A stretch of DNA of 64,000 nt from Sphingobacteriaceae bacterium (lineage in GTDB: Bacteria > Bacteroidota > Bacteroidia > Sphingobacteriales > Sphingobacteriaceae), in assembly GCA_014380615.1 (NCBI GenBank), contig JACMJM010000043.1, positions 106,848-170,847 of the forward strand, read 5' to 3'. The notes under the pieces were generated by a model. It had not been told where the DNA came from. It ran no database searches and worked only from the letters and a program-made list of their open reading frames with translations. Position 1 is the stretch's first letter; every line of letters begins with the position of its first letter. A program made the translations under genes and the position numbers. Positions 50,340 through 59,330 of the stretch are shown piece after piece.

Positions 50340-50561
50340 ATGAATATAAATCAAGAACCAAAACAAAAGTTAAAGCTTGGTCAGGATGCTTTGGCCCAAA
50401 AAGTAGCCGGAGGAATTTTAAGAATACAATTGAGGATTGCTAATTACCTGAACAGAAAAACAGCCCATTTCTCCAAAATTCAAAAGGAAATTTTACTTCT
50501 CTGCTTCAGCCTGGTCTTTAGTCTGATTAGCCTCTATCTCATTTTCAAAGTAATTATTTAA
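50340..50561 (+). CDS. traL: TraL-like small membrane protein
   Basis: 73 residues. A cytoplasmic basic N-terminal region is followed by a C-terminal membrane helix (EILLLCFSLVFSLISLYLIF). It fits TraL by size and position between TraK and TraM; the sequence is too short for stronger proof. Confidence 0.7.
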   Translation: MNINQEPKQKLKLGQDALAQKVAGGILRIQLRIANYLNRKTAHFSKIQKEILLLCFSLVFSLISLYLIFKVII

Positions 50562-50588
50562 TCATCTATTATACAAACAATTAATGTT

Positions 50589-51749
50589 ATGGAAAATCAA
50601 CAATCAGCGGAAACGCAACGGAAAAGGAAGTTTTTAGTGGTACTCCCGCTACTAGTATTTCCCTTTATGACAATGGCCTTCTGGGCACTGGGCGGCGGAA
50701 AAGGGAATCAGTTTACCCCTCTGGAAAAGCAGGAAGGATTCAATACTGAACTACCGCAAGCTAAATTCAGTGATGATGAAAAACAAGATAAGTTTAGCAT
50801 CTATGAAACGGCTGCTAAAGGGCAGGCAACCTCTGGAAGTAATGAATACTCCTATAATCAGTTAGCATTTTCGGAATCTACATCAAATCTAACCGACCCA
50901 AACGAGCAACAGATTAATGAGAAGTTAGCTCAAATAAATGCTCACATCAACTCTTCTCCTGAATCCGAAACGAATCATTCTTCCATCGCCAGAAGTAGCA
51001 GTAGCCGACAGGCAGGAAACATGAGTGCCGATGTAAATCGTCTGGAAGAGCTCATGCAGAATCTCCAGACCGGAAGCGGTGATGATAGAGAGATGGCGCA
51101 GCTCAACGCAGTGCTTGAAAAAATTCTTGACATTCAGCATCCTGGCAGAACGAGAGAAAAGCTGACTGGTAAGTCTACTAATCCTGAAGGCTCCTACACG
51201 GTTCATGTTGCCAATGATCAGGGTGATAAGCAAAGTATATTCTCGATTGCTGATAATATTGGTGGCAGGTATTCAAAAAAATCCGGAAATGCAATTCAAG
51301 CCACAATTCACCAGGATCAGGATATAGTTTCCGGCTCAGTTGTCAAACTTCGCCTTTTAGATAGCGTCAACGTAAGGGGCACTCTTATTCCCCGAAACGA
51401 ATTTATTTATGGGATTGCATCGGTAGATGGAGAAAGATTGAAAATTGATATAGCTACTCTTCGCTATAAGAATTCAATCGTTCCAGTCTCACTATCTGCA
51501 TTCGACCTTGATGGCTTAGAAGGCTTATATATTCCTGGAGCGATCACTCGTGATGCATCAAAAAAAGGTGTTGATGATGCAATACAAAGCCTGCAGATAA
51601 TGACGATGGACCCTTCGGTATCCGCACAAGTAGCAGGTGCAGGAATTCAAGCCGCAAAAGGTCTGTTCAGCAAAAAAGTGAAACAAGTAAGAGTGAAGGT
51701 AAAAGCCGGATATCAACTTTTATTAAGAGATAACAATCAGCGAAACTAA
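50589..51749 (+). CDS. traM: TraM-like conjugation protein
   Basis: 386 residues. Membrane segment FLVVLPLLVFPFMTMAFWAL at ~14-33, a disordered Ser/Asn-rich linker, and a C-terminal beta-rich domain (SGSVVKLRLLDSVNVRGTLI; LRYKNSIVPVSLSAFDLDGL). That domain ends at GLFSKKVKQVRVKVKAGYQL. It corresponds to the TraM family (VirB10-like core component). Confidence 0.88.
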   Translation: MENQQSAETQRKRKFLVVLPLLVFPFMTMAFWALGGGKGNQFTPLEKQEGFNTELPQAKFSDDEKQDKFSIYETAAKGQATSGSNEYSYNQLAFSESTSNLTDPNEQQINEKLAQINAHINSSPESETNHSSIARSSSSRQAGNMSADVNRLEELMQNLQTGSGDDREMAQLNAVLEKILDIQHPGRTREKLTGKSTNPEGSYTVHVANDQGDKQSIFSIADNIGGRYSKKSGNAIQATIHQDQDIVSGSVVKLRLLDSVNVRGTLIPRNEFIYGIASVDGERLKIDIATLRYKNSIVPVSLSAFDLDGLEGLYIPGAITRDASKKGVDDAIQSLQIMTMDPSVSAQVAGAGIQAAKGLFSKKVKQVRVKVKAGYQLLLRDNNQRN

Positions 51750-51760
51750 TCCCGAAAACC

Positions 51761-52546
51761 ATGAAAACATTTAAGATAGTATCAATCCTTTCCCTGCTTA
51801 TCCTACAGCTAACTGTATTCGCACAGGATACAATTTTTATAAGCTATAACAAGGTAACTGCACTCCAATTTCCTTCTCCTATCGGTAGCTCGGTAGTATC
51901 AGCCAAAAATGTCTTAGCCTCTATTAAAGACGAAAACGTCTTGACTTTAAAGGCTATAGGCAGCAACTTCAATACATCAAATATTGAGATAAATACGATT
52001 GATGGGAAGTCTTATAAAATGCCTGTTTCGTTTTCCTATGGCAGATCTGGAAAATTCATTAGGATAAAGTCATCAGAAGTCAAGAAACCCCCAGTCGCCA
52101 ATCTCCCTCTTACAAATGTTGAAATCAGCCGACGAATTGGGAATTCAAATAAAGGGGAGATAGTTAGTACAGACAAAAGCAGCAAAGTAAAAGGCAGTTT
52201 AGGAAGCATTTCAATTTCAGGCAACAACATCTTTTATAAACTGAAGGTTAAGAATCGCTCGAATATTGGCTTTGATATAGATTTCATCCGTTTTTACGTG
52301 CGAGATCTAAAGACAGCCAAACGAACCGTGACTCAGGAGGCTGAAATATATCCTGTTAGTTCATATGGAACAGATTTGAAGTGTATCGAAGGGAGATCAG
52401 CAGGTGTATATGTATTTGCACTAAATAAGTTCCCTGTCTCAAAAGATAAAGCCCTCTTCGTCGAAATCTATGAAAAGAACGGAGCAAGGCATCTATCCCT
52501 GAAAGCTAGTAAATCTGATATAGAAAATGCTCGCCCACTAAAATAA
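51761..52546 (+). CDS. traN: TraN-like (DUF4138) conjugation protein
   Basis: 261 residues. Signal peptide FKIVSILSLLILQLTVFAQ and beta-rich domains. KVTALQFPSPIGSSVVSAKN and KLKVKNRSNIGFDIDFIRFY fit the DUF4138/TraN family, a VirB9-like outer-membrane-associated component. It follows traM after 11 bases. Confidence 0.85.
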   Translation: MKTFKIVSILSLLILQLTVFAQDTIFISYNKVTALQFPSPIGSSVVSAKNVLASIKDENVLTLKAIGSNFNTSNIEINTIDGKSYKMPVSFSYGRSGKFIRIKSSEVKKPPVANLPLTNVEISRRIGNSNKGEIVSTDKSSKVKGSLGSISISGNNIFYKLKVKNRSNIGFDIDFIRFYVRDLKTAKRTVTQEAEIYPVSSYGTDLKCIEGRSAGVYVFALNKFPVSKDKALFVEIYEKNGARHLSLKASKSDIENARPLK

Positions 52547-52553
52547 TGGAGCT

Positions 52554-54266
52554 ATGAATATTTCAAAAGGTATGGAAGACGAACTCTTCCTTTTTCTTGA
52601 AAAGGAAAATTATTCCGGTAAAAAATGGCTGGTGTATGAAGCGGGCTCGCTGATAAAAAGTCAAAAGGATTTCGTGTGCTTTACAACAGAGTTTGATGCT
52701 TCTCAGTATGCACACGACAATACCTCCGATTTTGATGTTATGATAGTGAAGCCTATAGCTGAAATTAAAGCGAGTATTCAACAGGAACTATTTGAACAGG
52801 CCATTGAACATGCGCTCAACTCTTTTACCTATGATAATGCGGAGTCCATACTCAAGGAGCTGGCAAACACGGGGTTTAAGAGTGCGGAATTAGGTGATAG
52901 TTTACGACGCGATTTTGCCTCATTCGACTATGATATCCCGTATGAGACTGTGCTCAATAATACTCCGGTCAAGTTTTATATCCAACTAAGTAAGGACGGT
53001 GACGGCTGCCTTCATTATTCAGGCTATGATGGAATAGTGCGACCTGAACAGCGGGAAATACAGCATGGGACTTTTAATAACATTGACACAGCAGCTTTAG
53101 ACGAGGCTATGGGCAAAATCAACTGGAAAGAGCATCCGGGTAATTTTTTTTATAGCCCTGAAGATCGTAATAATCCCGAAATCCGGGAGATGTGGTATCT
53201 GGAAAAGCAACTAGACAAATTGATTGACAGAAATTGGCAAACATCAGAAAACATAAAGTCTCAGGCAATGAATGTTTGGGAAGCCTTAATGGTAAAGCAT
53301 TTTGCAGACACACCACTAATGAAGGCTATTATTGGTACTGTGCCTTATTTGCAAGCAAGCTTTGAACAGAGAATCCCTTTTAGCAAAGGAGTGTCCTTAA
53401 CTGAAGCTAGTCAGGTTCTAAAAAAATTAAATAACAAAAATCAAGTAACCTCTGAAAACAACAAAATCATGAACTCACAAAATTTAGAATTCCTACAATC
53501 CAGTTTAAAGTATTTTGGATTTGGCGACAAGCTTAACCAGGCTTTAGAAAACAACATTAAGGAGCAAAAGGCTGAGTTTCAGCTCAAGCTGGAAATCCCG
53601 CACTTTAATAACAAGATGGATTTCACACTGCATTTCAAAAAGTCTGATTCTAGTGAAATGTATTTCTTTAACCGCTATGACGCTGCACTTCAAAACGGCA
53701 CTCCTGAACAAGATAAAATGCAATCATTTTATATAAATAAGGGAAACGGTATTACTGCAAAAGAAGCTTTCAACTTATTAGAAGGCCGGTCAGTACATAA
53801 AGATCTCGTTACCAAAGATGGTGAGAAATACAGTGCATGGCTAAAACTAGATTTTGCTGATACGGATAACAAGGGTAATCACAAATTAAAGCAGTATACT
53901 GAACAATATGGATTCAATCTGGATAAAACACTAGCCGCTTTCCCAATAAAGGAGATGAGTGATCCCAAGCAAAAAGAACAACTTTTAAATTCACTACAAA
54001 AGGGCAACGCACAGCAGGTTACGCTTACGAGAGATGGGAAAGATGACAAATTTTACATCGAGGCTGTTCCGCAGTTTAAAACAATAAATGTTTATGACCA
54101 AAAGATGCATATGGTAAAACGTCAAAATTTTCAAGAGCCGAATTCCATTAATGGTGAATCTGCTAAAACCAATCAAAAACATTCTGAAAAGCAAAAAACT
54201 AGTAAGGATACTGAAGATAGAAAGCCCAAACAAGGGCAATCCCGAAAAAGAAAATTAACTGTATAG
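52554..54266 (+). CDS. fusion protein with DUF3945-like C-terminus
   Basis: 570 residues. Residues 1-~300 have mixed alpha/beta and acidic sequence; residues ~305-570 begin MNSQNLEFLQSSLKYFG and look like a separate ICE protein (VTLTRDGKDDKFYIEAVPQF, INVYDQKMHMVKRQNF, DUF3945 pattern) plus a Lys/Gln-rich tail. Residues up to 300 may be the TraN-linked neighbour protein fused to it. It starts 7 bases after traN and ends the tra operon. Confidence 0.6.
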   Translation: MNISKGMEDELFLFLEKENYSGKKWLVYEAGSLIKSQKDFVCFTTEFDASQYAHDNTSDFDVMIVKPIAEIKASIQQELFEQAIEHALNSFTYDNAESILKELANTGFKSAELGDSLRRDFASFDYDIPYETVLNNTPVKFYIQLSKDGDGCLHYSGYDGIVRPEQREIQHGTFNNIDTAALDEAMGKINWKEHPGNFFYSPEDRNNPEIREMWYLEKQLDKLIDRNWQTSENIKSQAMNVWEALMVKHFADTPLMKAIIGTVPYLQASFEQRIPFSKGVSLTEASQVLKKLNNKNQVTSENNKIMNSQNLEFLQSSLKYFGFGDKLNQALENNIKEQKAEFQLKLEIPHFNNKMDFTLHFKKSDSSEMYFFNRYDAALQNGTPEQDKMQSFYINKGNGITAKEAFNLLEGRSVHKDLVTKDGEKYSAWLKLDFADTDNKGNHKLKQYTEQYGFNLDKTLAAFPIKEMSDPKQKEQLLNSLQKGNAQQVTLTRDGKDDKFYIEAVPQFKTINVYDQKMHMVKRQNFQEPNSINGESAKTNQKHSEKQKTSKDTEDRKPKQGQSRKRKLTV

Positions 54267-54271
54267 TTTCC

Positions 54272-54295
54272 AAAAAGCCTGTAAAAGGGCTTTTT
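54272..54295 (+). terminator. terminator at end of tra operon
   Basis: AAAAAGCC (54272-54279) with GGCTTTTT (54288-54295), a U-run and a short loop, directly after the stop at 54266. Confidence 0.8.
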
Positions 54296-54354
54296 TGGTT
54301 ATTTAATATTTTATAATTTAGTTCTCAAATTATTCTACCACTAATAATTTAAAG

Positions 54355-54888
54355 ATGAAAAACACGCTTAACCTACTAATTGCTCTTTTACTATTTGCCT
54401 CTTGCTCATCAAATGATTTAGACCGAGAAACAGCATTGAAGCTTATCAAGGAGGAGAAGTTGTACCCTAAAGTTATTGACCAGGAAATTTACACTGGCGA
54501 TCCTGTACACGCCAGAAAGGTTTTAGAAACTGGTTTAGAGAAATCAGGTTATGTAACTGTTCAACGCACCCGAAAAATAATGGAGATAGGAAAGCCTATT
54601 ATTTCCTTTACGGATAAAGCTAAACCCTATTTGTTGCCACAAACCCAAGAAGACATAGAGAGTGGTGTATGGCGGGTAAAGATTGCTGATGAAGTATTAG
54701 AGGAAGTCACAGGAATACAATTGTTAGAAGGAGGCAAAAATGCCGTCGTTGAATATAAAACGGCTTATAAAAATATTACTCCATTTTCTAAATTGGCAAG
54801 ATTTTCTTTAGCTGATAACAACATTCAAAAGACTCATTTTTCGTTGTATGAAGATGGATGGAGGATGGAAAATAAATCGGTGCGTTAA
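54355..54888 (+). CDS. hypothetical lipoprotein
   Basis: 177 residues. Signal peptide and lipobox end at FASC (~18). The mature part is mixed, with EKSGYVTVQRTRKIMEIG and LKLIKEEKLYPKVID. It has no recognised domain. It stands alone between two terminated units, possibly as cargo. Confidence 0.6.
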   Translation: MKNTLNLLIALLLFASCSSNDLDRETALKLIKEEKLYPKVIDQEIYTGDPVHARKVLETGLEKSGYVTVQRTRKIMEIGKPIISFTDKAKPYLLPQTQEDIESGVWRVKIADEVLEEVTGIQLLEGGKNAVVEYKTAYKNITPFSKLARFSLADNNIQKTHFSLYEDGWRMENKSVR

Positions 54889-54941
54889 GATAGATAATAC
54901 TGGGACGATTTATTTGAATCATTATATCGATTTTTAACTTT

Positions 54942-55292
54942 ATGAAATTAATTGCAAATGGAAGAGTCTGGATTGATTCGGCGGATGGTGCATTTCTTGG
55001 ATATGGCAGAATTGAATTATTAGAAAAGATCGGGCAACTTGGTTCTATCAGACAAGCCGCTCTTGAAATGAAAATCTCCTACAAACAAGCCTGGGAGTTG
55101 ATAGAACAAATGAATAACCGGAACGAAAAGCCTTTAATCGTTTCTAAAAGAGGGGGAAAAGGTGGTGGATCAGCTCTCCTTACACCTGAAGGTAAACAGC
55201 TAATCGCTTTATTTAATAGCTTCAATAAAGAATTCCAAACATTTTTAGTCGATCAAACTCAAAAGCTTTCCACATTACTCGCTTCAGTTTAA
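54942..55292 (+). CDS. ModE-type winged-helix regulator
   Basis: 116 residues. It matches the ModE N-terminal domain: LEKIGQLGSIRQAALEMKIS, YKQAWELIEQMNNR and SKRGGKGGGSALLTPEGKQL. It lacks the C-terminal molbindin domains, so it binds DNA but not molybdate itself. Its 3' end overlaps the TonB receptor's stop by four bases from the other strand. Confidence 0.85.
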   Translation: MKLIANGRVWIDSADGAFLGYGRIELLEKIGQLGSIRQAALEMKISYKQAWELIEQMNNRNEKPLIVSKRGGKGGGSALLTPEGKQLIALFNSFNKEFQTFLVDQTQKLSTLLASV

Positions 55293-57847
55293 ATCCCATT
55301 CAAGGTAATACTGGTATAATAAAAACCGCCAATTTGAGGACCTCCCAGAAATGAGTTGTATCGCTTATTAAGAATATTCGTTCCTCCAACCTTTACCATA
55401 ACCTTCATTTTGGGAACAGTATAATTCACCTGTGCATCTGCATTAGCAAAAGAAGGTACATGCCCATTAACCAGGAAGGATTGCCAGTAAAAATTACTTT
55501 GCCATTTATAGGTGACATTGAAACCTGCGTTTCTTAAAGCAGACGGATTACCTAATGAGATATTCGTAATCCATTTTGGGGTATTAAATCCATCTTCCAA
55601 TCCATCATTAGAGATTTTTTTGGCCAGGTCAGAATATGTCAGGTTTCCTGAGAACTTAAAATTGGATGGCAGATTGTACTTCAGGCCAAGGCTTCCTCCA
55701 TAATTATAAACTACAGTCTTAGAATTTGTCCAGAGCCGGTATCTGTCCTGTAGTTTTTTGTCATTCAAATAGAATGCAATAGAATCTACATTAGAAGTTC
55801 TCGGAATATTAGCTTCAACCTGTCCAATAAATGAAGTATACCGATTGTAGTAGAAGTCTATATCTAAAAAAAGCCTCTTCTTTAAAAGCAGTCCACGGTA
55901 TCCCCCTTCGAATGATTTTAGCTTTTCAGGTTCTAAATAGGTATAACTATTTCGCTGTAGTAAGACTTGATTTTTTTTAATAGCAGCGTCTTTCGCGATG
56001 CCCCCGCTATTGACATCTTTAATAACTGCGGCCTGAAATGCATCGATGGAAGTCCTCAAAAAGGAATTTTCAAAAACACCATCAGACATAACCCTTAACC
56101 CTCCAACACGTTTTACACCTCCACTATTAACGTTAGAAAATGCTTCGAAAAGGCTCGGGAAACGAGACCCGCTTTGAAAGGATGCCCGAAAGTTGTGGAT
56201 TTGATTCAAGGTATAAACGGCAGTAAAGCGGGGATTAAAGCGAGCTTCGAAATAATCATTCTTATCCATTCTCAAGGTAGCCCCTAACTTTAATTTGTCT
56301 TCAAAGAGCTTTTTAGTTGCCTGGACAAATCCACCTGTTTTTGAGTATAAAAGATTGTTGTTTCCTTTGTTTTTATCAGGATTAATGAAGTAATTCCCAT
56401 CCGGAGTTACACTATATGTTCTTCTGTCAACCCCAACCAATATATCTGTATGAAATAAATCTGCAAGTTTTGGTGCCATTTCAGAAATATTCAATTGTGC
56501 CTCTAGATGATACATTCTTGCTTTAACACGCAAAGCTGCACCAACATCCCAATTGTTAATGTCCTGCAACTGGCCTAATTTCTCGTTAAATGCTACGGAC
56601 CCGGGAATTAACCTGCCATTATCAGCGACGACTCTGGCGGTTTGCAATGCTTGTTCTACGTTTTGTTGCTGGCTTATAGCTTGATTAAACCCTGAAGCGT
56701 AATCTAAAAACCATGAATCATCTTTCTTGAAACTCCTGTCCAAATTTTCAGCCATCGATCGGAGGTTGTAAGATTTGCCTGTATTTTCAGAAGTCTGATA
56801 AGCTTTAATCTGGAAAATTGGATTTTGTATACTGAAACTATGCTGGTTCAATTGATAATTTTGTAGCCTGAACCGGTTTGAACGTTGGTAAACATTGTTA
56901 AGCACCGCCAACCGGTAAGTGTACGCGATAACTGTAGCAGGACTGATCTTATAATGCAAAGAAGCATCCGTTTTAAAGTTTTTCAAGCCATAATCTACTA
57001 CCTCTTTTTCCAGATACCCTGTCCGTGCAATTACATAGTTTTTGCCATTTAAGTTCAATGTCCTGCGGTTTGATGATTCATTGCCATAGCCATTCACTTC
57101 ATCATACGCTGGGTTATTTGCTCCCGTTATTCCGGCACTAGTGTTTAAACCTGGATTGAGGTCATTTCGGTTGTCCGCAATAAAATCATTTCCCTGAGTA
57201 AATGAACCGTTAATTTTAACAGCGAGTTTTTGAGAAAGAACTTTTGCAAAACGAATACTTGATTCAATAAAAAGTCTTGAGTCAGACTCTGTCACTTTAT
57301 TAAAGCCAACTTTTTGCTGGAAACTGACTCCCTGAAAATCAAAGGGGTTTTTTGTTTGAAAGTTTGCCATACCGTTAATTGCATTCATGCCGTACAATGC
57401 CGAAGCGGTTCCGGGAATTATTTCAGCGCTTTGAATATCCAAATCAGTCGGGCCGATTGCATTTCCGATTGGTCCGCCAATATGCGGGGCTTGGTTATCA
57501 ATTCCATCTACCAATTGTACAAACCGAACGTTAGTGGGATTAGCAAACCCCCGGGTGTTGATTACTTTAAACCCCAAGCTGGGTGTTATCATCTGAACTC
57601 CATTGGCATTTGCTAAAGCATCGAAGAATGAAGGGGATGCACTTCTTTGCAAATCAATAGCACTAAGCTTCTGTATGCTCACCGGAGATTGTAAAATCTT
57701 TTCAGGAACCTTAGAGGCAGTAATTACAACTTCATTTAAAGAATCAGTTAATATAGAATCCTTTTTAGTTCTCGATTCTGTTTTATTTTGTGCAGATACT
57801 CCAAGGAATAACAAAAGAAGGGTTGATAGAAGAAAAGATTTAAGCAT
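55289..57847 (-). CDS. TonB-dependent outer membrane receptor
   Basis: 852 residues from ATG 57847 (MLKSFLLSTLLLLFLGVSAQ); the start ten codons earlier would break the signal peptide. A plug region begins NEVVITASKVPEKILQSPVS, then a beta-barrel with repeated aromatic strands ending in FYYTSITLNGI. It lacks the N-terminal CarboxypepD-like domain of SusC. Convergent with the ModE-like gene; molybdate- or siderophore-type substrate is inference only. Confidence 0.88.
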   Translation of the reverse strand: MLKSFLLSTLLLLFLGVSAQNKTESRTKKDSILTDSLNEVVITASKVPEKILQSPVSIQKLSAIDLQRSASPSFFDALANANGVQMITPSLGFKVINTRGFANPTNVRFVQLVDGIDNQAPHIGGPIGNAIGPTDLDIQSAEIIPGTASALYGMNAINGMANFQTKNPFDFQGVSFQQKVGFNKVTESDSRLFIESSIRFAKVLSQKLAVKINGSFTQGNDFIADNRNDLNPGLNTSAGITGANNPAYDEVNGYGNESSNRRTLNLNGKNYVIARTGYLEKEVVDYGLKNFKTDASLHYKISPATVIAYTYRLAVLNNVYQRSNRFRLQNYQLNQHSFSIQNPIFQIKAYQTSENTGKSYNLRSMAENLDRSFKKDDSWFLDYASGFNQAISQQQNVEQALQTARVVADNGRLIPGSVAFNEKLGQLQDINNWDVGAALRVKARMYHLEAQLNISEMAPKLADLFHTDILVGVDRRTYSVTPDGNYFINPDKNKGNNNLLYSKTGGFVQATKKLFEDKLKLGATLRMDKNDYFEARFNPRFTAVYTLNQIHNFRASFQSGSRFPSLFEAFSNVNSGGVKRVGGLRVMSDGVFENSFLRTSIDAFQAAVIKDVNSGGIAKDAAIKKNQVLLQRNSYTYLEPEKLKSFEGGYRGLLLKKRLFLDIDFYYNRYTSFIGQVEANIPRTSNVDSIAFYLNDKKLQDRYRLWTNSKTVVYNYGGSLGLKYNLPSNFKFSGNLTYSDLAKKISNDGLEDGFNTPKWITNISLGNPSALRNAGFNVTYKWQSNFYWQSFLVNGHVPSFANADAQVNYTVPKMKVMVKVGGTNILNKRYNSFLGGPQIGGFYYTSITLNGI

Positions 57848-58404
57848 TTTATACTCGTTATATATTTTAAGATACAACGATGTAAAACTACTATGAATAT
57901 CTTTAAAATCAACATCTATAAGAAATGATGTTCTTTAAACTTCGATCATAGAAAAGGCTTTAATCTCACCGAAAAGCATTTATCGTTCCTCAAAAAGCTT
58001 TCCGCCCTTCTGATGCTGCGTTCCTGATTTCTCAGGAAATTGCAGTTCGATTTCAGCCCTGACATCAAAGAAAAGCTTCTTTCCGTTTTACTTCAATCAG
58101 CATTTCAATATACGGAGTTTGTAAATCACCTCTTTCCCTTTCTGATTTTTTAAGTTGATAATTGATTAAGATTCTCTTTGGCTTTTGCTAAGGCAAATTT
58201 AAACCTCTTCGGCAGGAAAGGCCAAGCCCTTCGGGTTTGGACAAAAAAATCTCCACACCTCCGCTTTGCTCCGGGTAGTATTTTTTCGCCGCAAAGCCTT
58301 GCCTCGCCAGGCCCCCGCACAATTTTTTTGCCTCTATCAAAAGCCAAATGAGGCGTATGCCGAAATGGTGATAACAGATTTTTTTAACCATTAATTAATT
58401 TATT
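57848..58404. other. gene-free stretch with a possible gene relic
   Basis: A reading frame (plus strand, about 57934-58153) reads NFDHRKGFNLTEKHLSFLKK, one in-frame TGA at 58025-58027, then LQFDFSPDIKEKLLSVLLQS and a TAA at 58151. It may be a decayed gene. The rest (58190-58330) is GC-rich with no clear coding. Confidence 0.3.
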
Positions 58405-58962
58405 ATGAAAGTAGCAGAGAAAAGCAATGGAGCATTGCACAGCACAAAAGAAAGAAGAGAAGAAGAAGGTCAAACAACGTCTGCAAATCAAAAACCTGTC
58501 ACCCATGCCAATGAACAAAAAGGCAAGGAGAAAGAAGTCGAGAAGCCAAAGGCTGAAAATTTGGAAAATGGGAAAAATCCTGAAAAATCAGTTTCACAAG
58601 AAAAAACAGCGGAAATTTCTAAAGAAGAATTGAAAGTTAACGAGCCATTTATCAAACCTGCTCTAAATCTTGAATCTACTTTAAAAGTAGTGAATGACTT
58701 ACACCGCAGGTGCATTCAGCGTGAAAACCTGTTAACCCGTATTAATGAGTTAGAGACATTTGAAATTGCTCTTATGGAAGAAGGCGATGAACTGGAAGCC
58801 AACCACTTTCAGGGTTGTAAATTGATGATTGTGGATGATAAGAACAGGCAGTTTATTACTACAACATCGGGCTTAATAAAATTAGTGGCAGAGTTTATTC
58901 ATAATGCATGCCTTTCTAAACTTGGAGAAATCGAATCAAATATTGTTTTTCCACGTGCTTAA
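58405..58962 (+). CDS. conserved mobile-element protein, paralogue of 1100-1549
   Basis: 185 residues. The first ~90 are low-complexity Glu/Lys/Gln-rich; the rest matches the prophage protein at 1100-1549 (LESTLKVVNDLHRR, FQGCKLMIVDD, KLGEIESNIVFP). Followed by a terminator and a 44-aa gene, as in the prophage. Role unknown. Confidence 0.8.
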   Translation: MKVAEKSNGALHSTKERREEEGQTTSANQKPVTHANEQKGKEKEVEKPKAENLENGKNPEKSVSQEKTAEISKEELKVNEPFIKPALNLESTLKVVNDLHRRCIQRENLLTRINELETFEIALMEEGDELEANHFQGCKLMIVDDKNRQFITTTSGLIKLVAEFIHNACLSKLGEIESNIVFPRA

Positions 58963-58967
58963 AACCT

Positions 58968-58991
58968 ATGCCCTGGCTTTTGTCAGGGCAT
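58968..58991 (+). terminator. terminator inside the shared module
   Basis: ATGCCCTG (58968-58975) pairs with CAGGGCAT (58984-58991), then T-run. It corresponds to the prophage terminator at 1058-1092. Confidence 0.8.
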
Positions 58992-59022
58992 TTTTTAAAA
59001 TTCTATTTAATTGCAGCTACAA

Positions 59023-59157
59023 ATGATTGACGTATTTATTGAAGTAACAGACCAACTATTTTGGCAGGGTTACACCGAGCAACTATCTAAAGACAATCCT
59101 GAAAGATTCACTACTGAACTAAACGATTTTCTAAATAATTACAATTCCTATGAATGA
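59023..59157 (+). CDS. 44-aa protein, second gene of the shared module
   Basis: ATG 59023 to TGA 59157, product MIDVFIEVTDQLFW ... FLNNYNSYE. It matches the 42-aa prophage gene at 903-1031 in length and pattern. The next gene starts inside its end (59150). Function unknown. Confidence 0.7.
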   Translation: MIDVFIEVTDQLFWQGYTEQLSKDNPERFTTELNDFLNNYNSYE

Positions 59158-59326
59158 AGTATTGTACCTGATGGTAAGGGTTGAAGTACAATCCACCTTC
59201 AAAAACATTTCTGATACTGTAAACCAAATCGAAACCCTATCAGAGTTTAAAGTAACCGACACCGAAAACGTGAAGGTTGTAAAGACAGAATTTTTATTAA
59301 CAAGAATTAGAAACTCTAAGAAATAG
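59150..59326 (+). CDS. 58-aa hypothetical protein
   Basis: ATG 59150 (overlapping the previous gene's end by eight bases), stop TAG at 59326. The product begins MNEVLYLMVRVEVQSTF and ends FLLTRIRNSKK. It precedes the DUF932 gene by four bases, so it is probably part of that cluster. No domain recognised. Confidence 0.6.
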   Translation: MNEVLYLMVRVEVQSTFKNISDTVNQIETLSEFKVTDTENVKVVKTEFLLTRIRNSKK

Positions 59327-59330
59327 CAAG

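Noticed and set aside
58150..58391. Minus-strand frames near 58.2 kb
   Set aside because: They arise from a GC-rich non-coding stretch and have odd composition; one frame would run into the leader of 58405.
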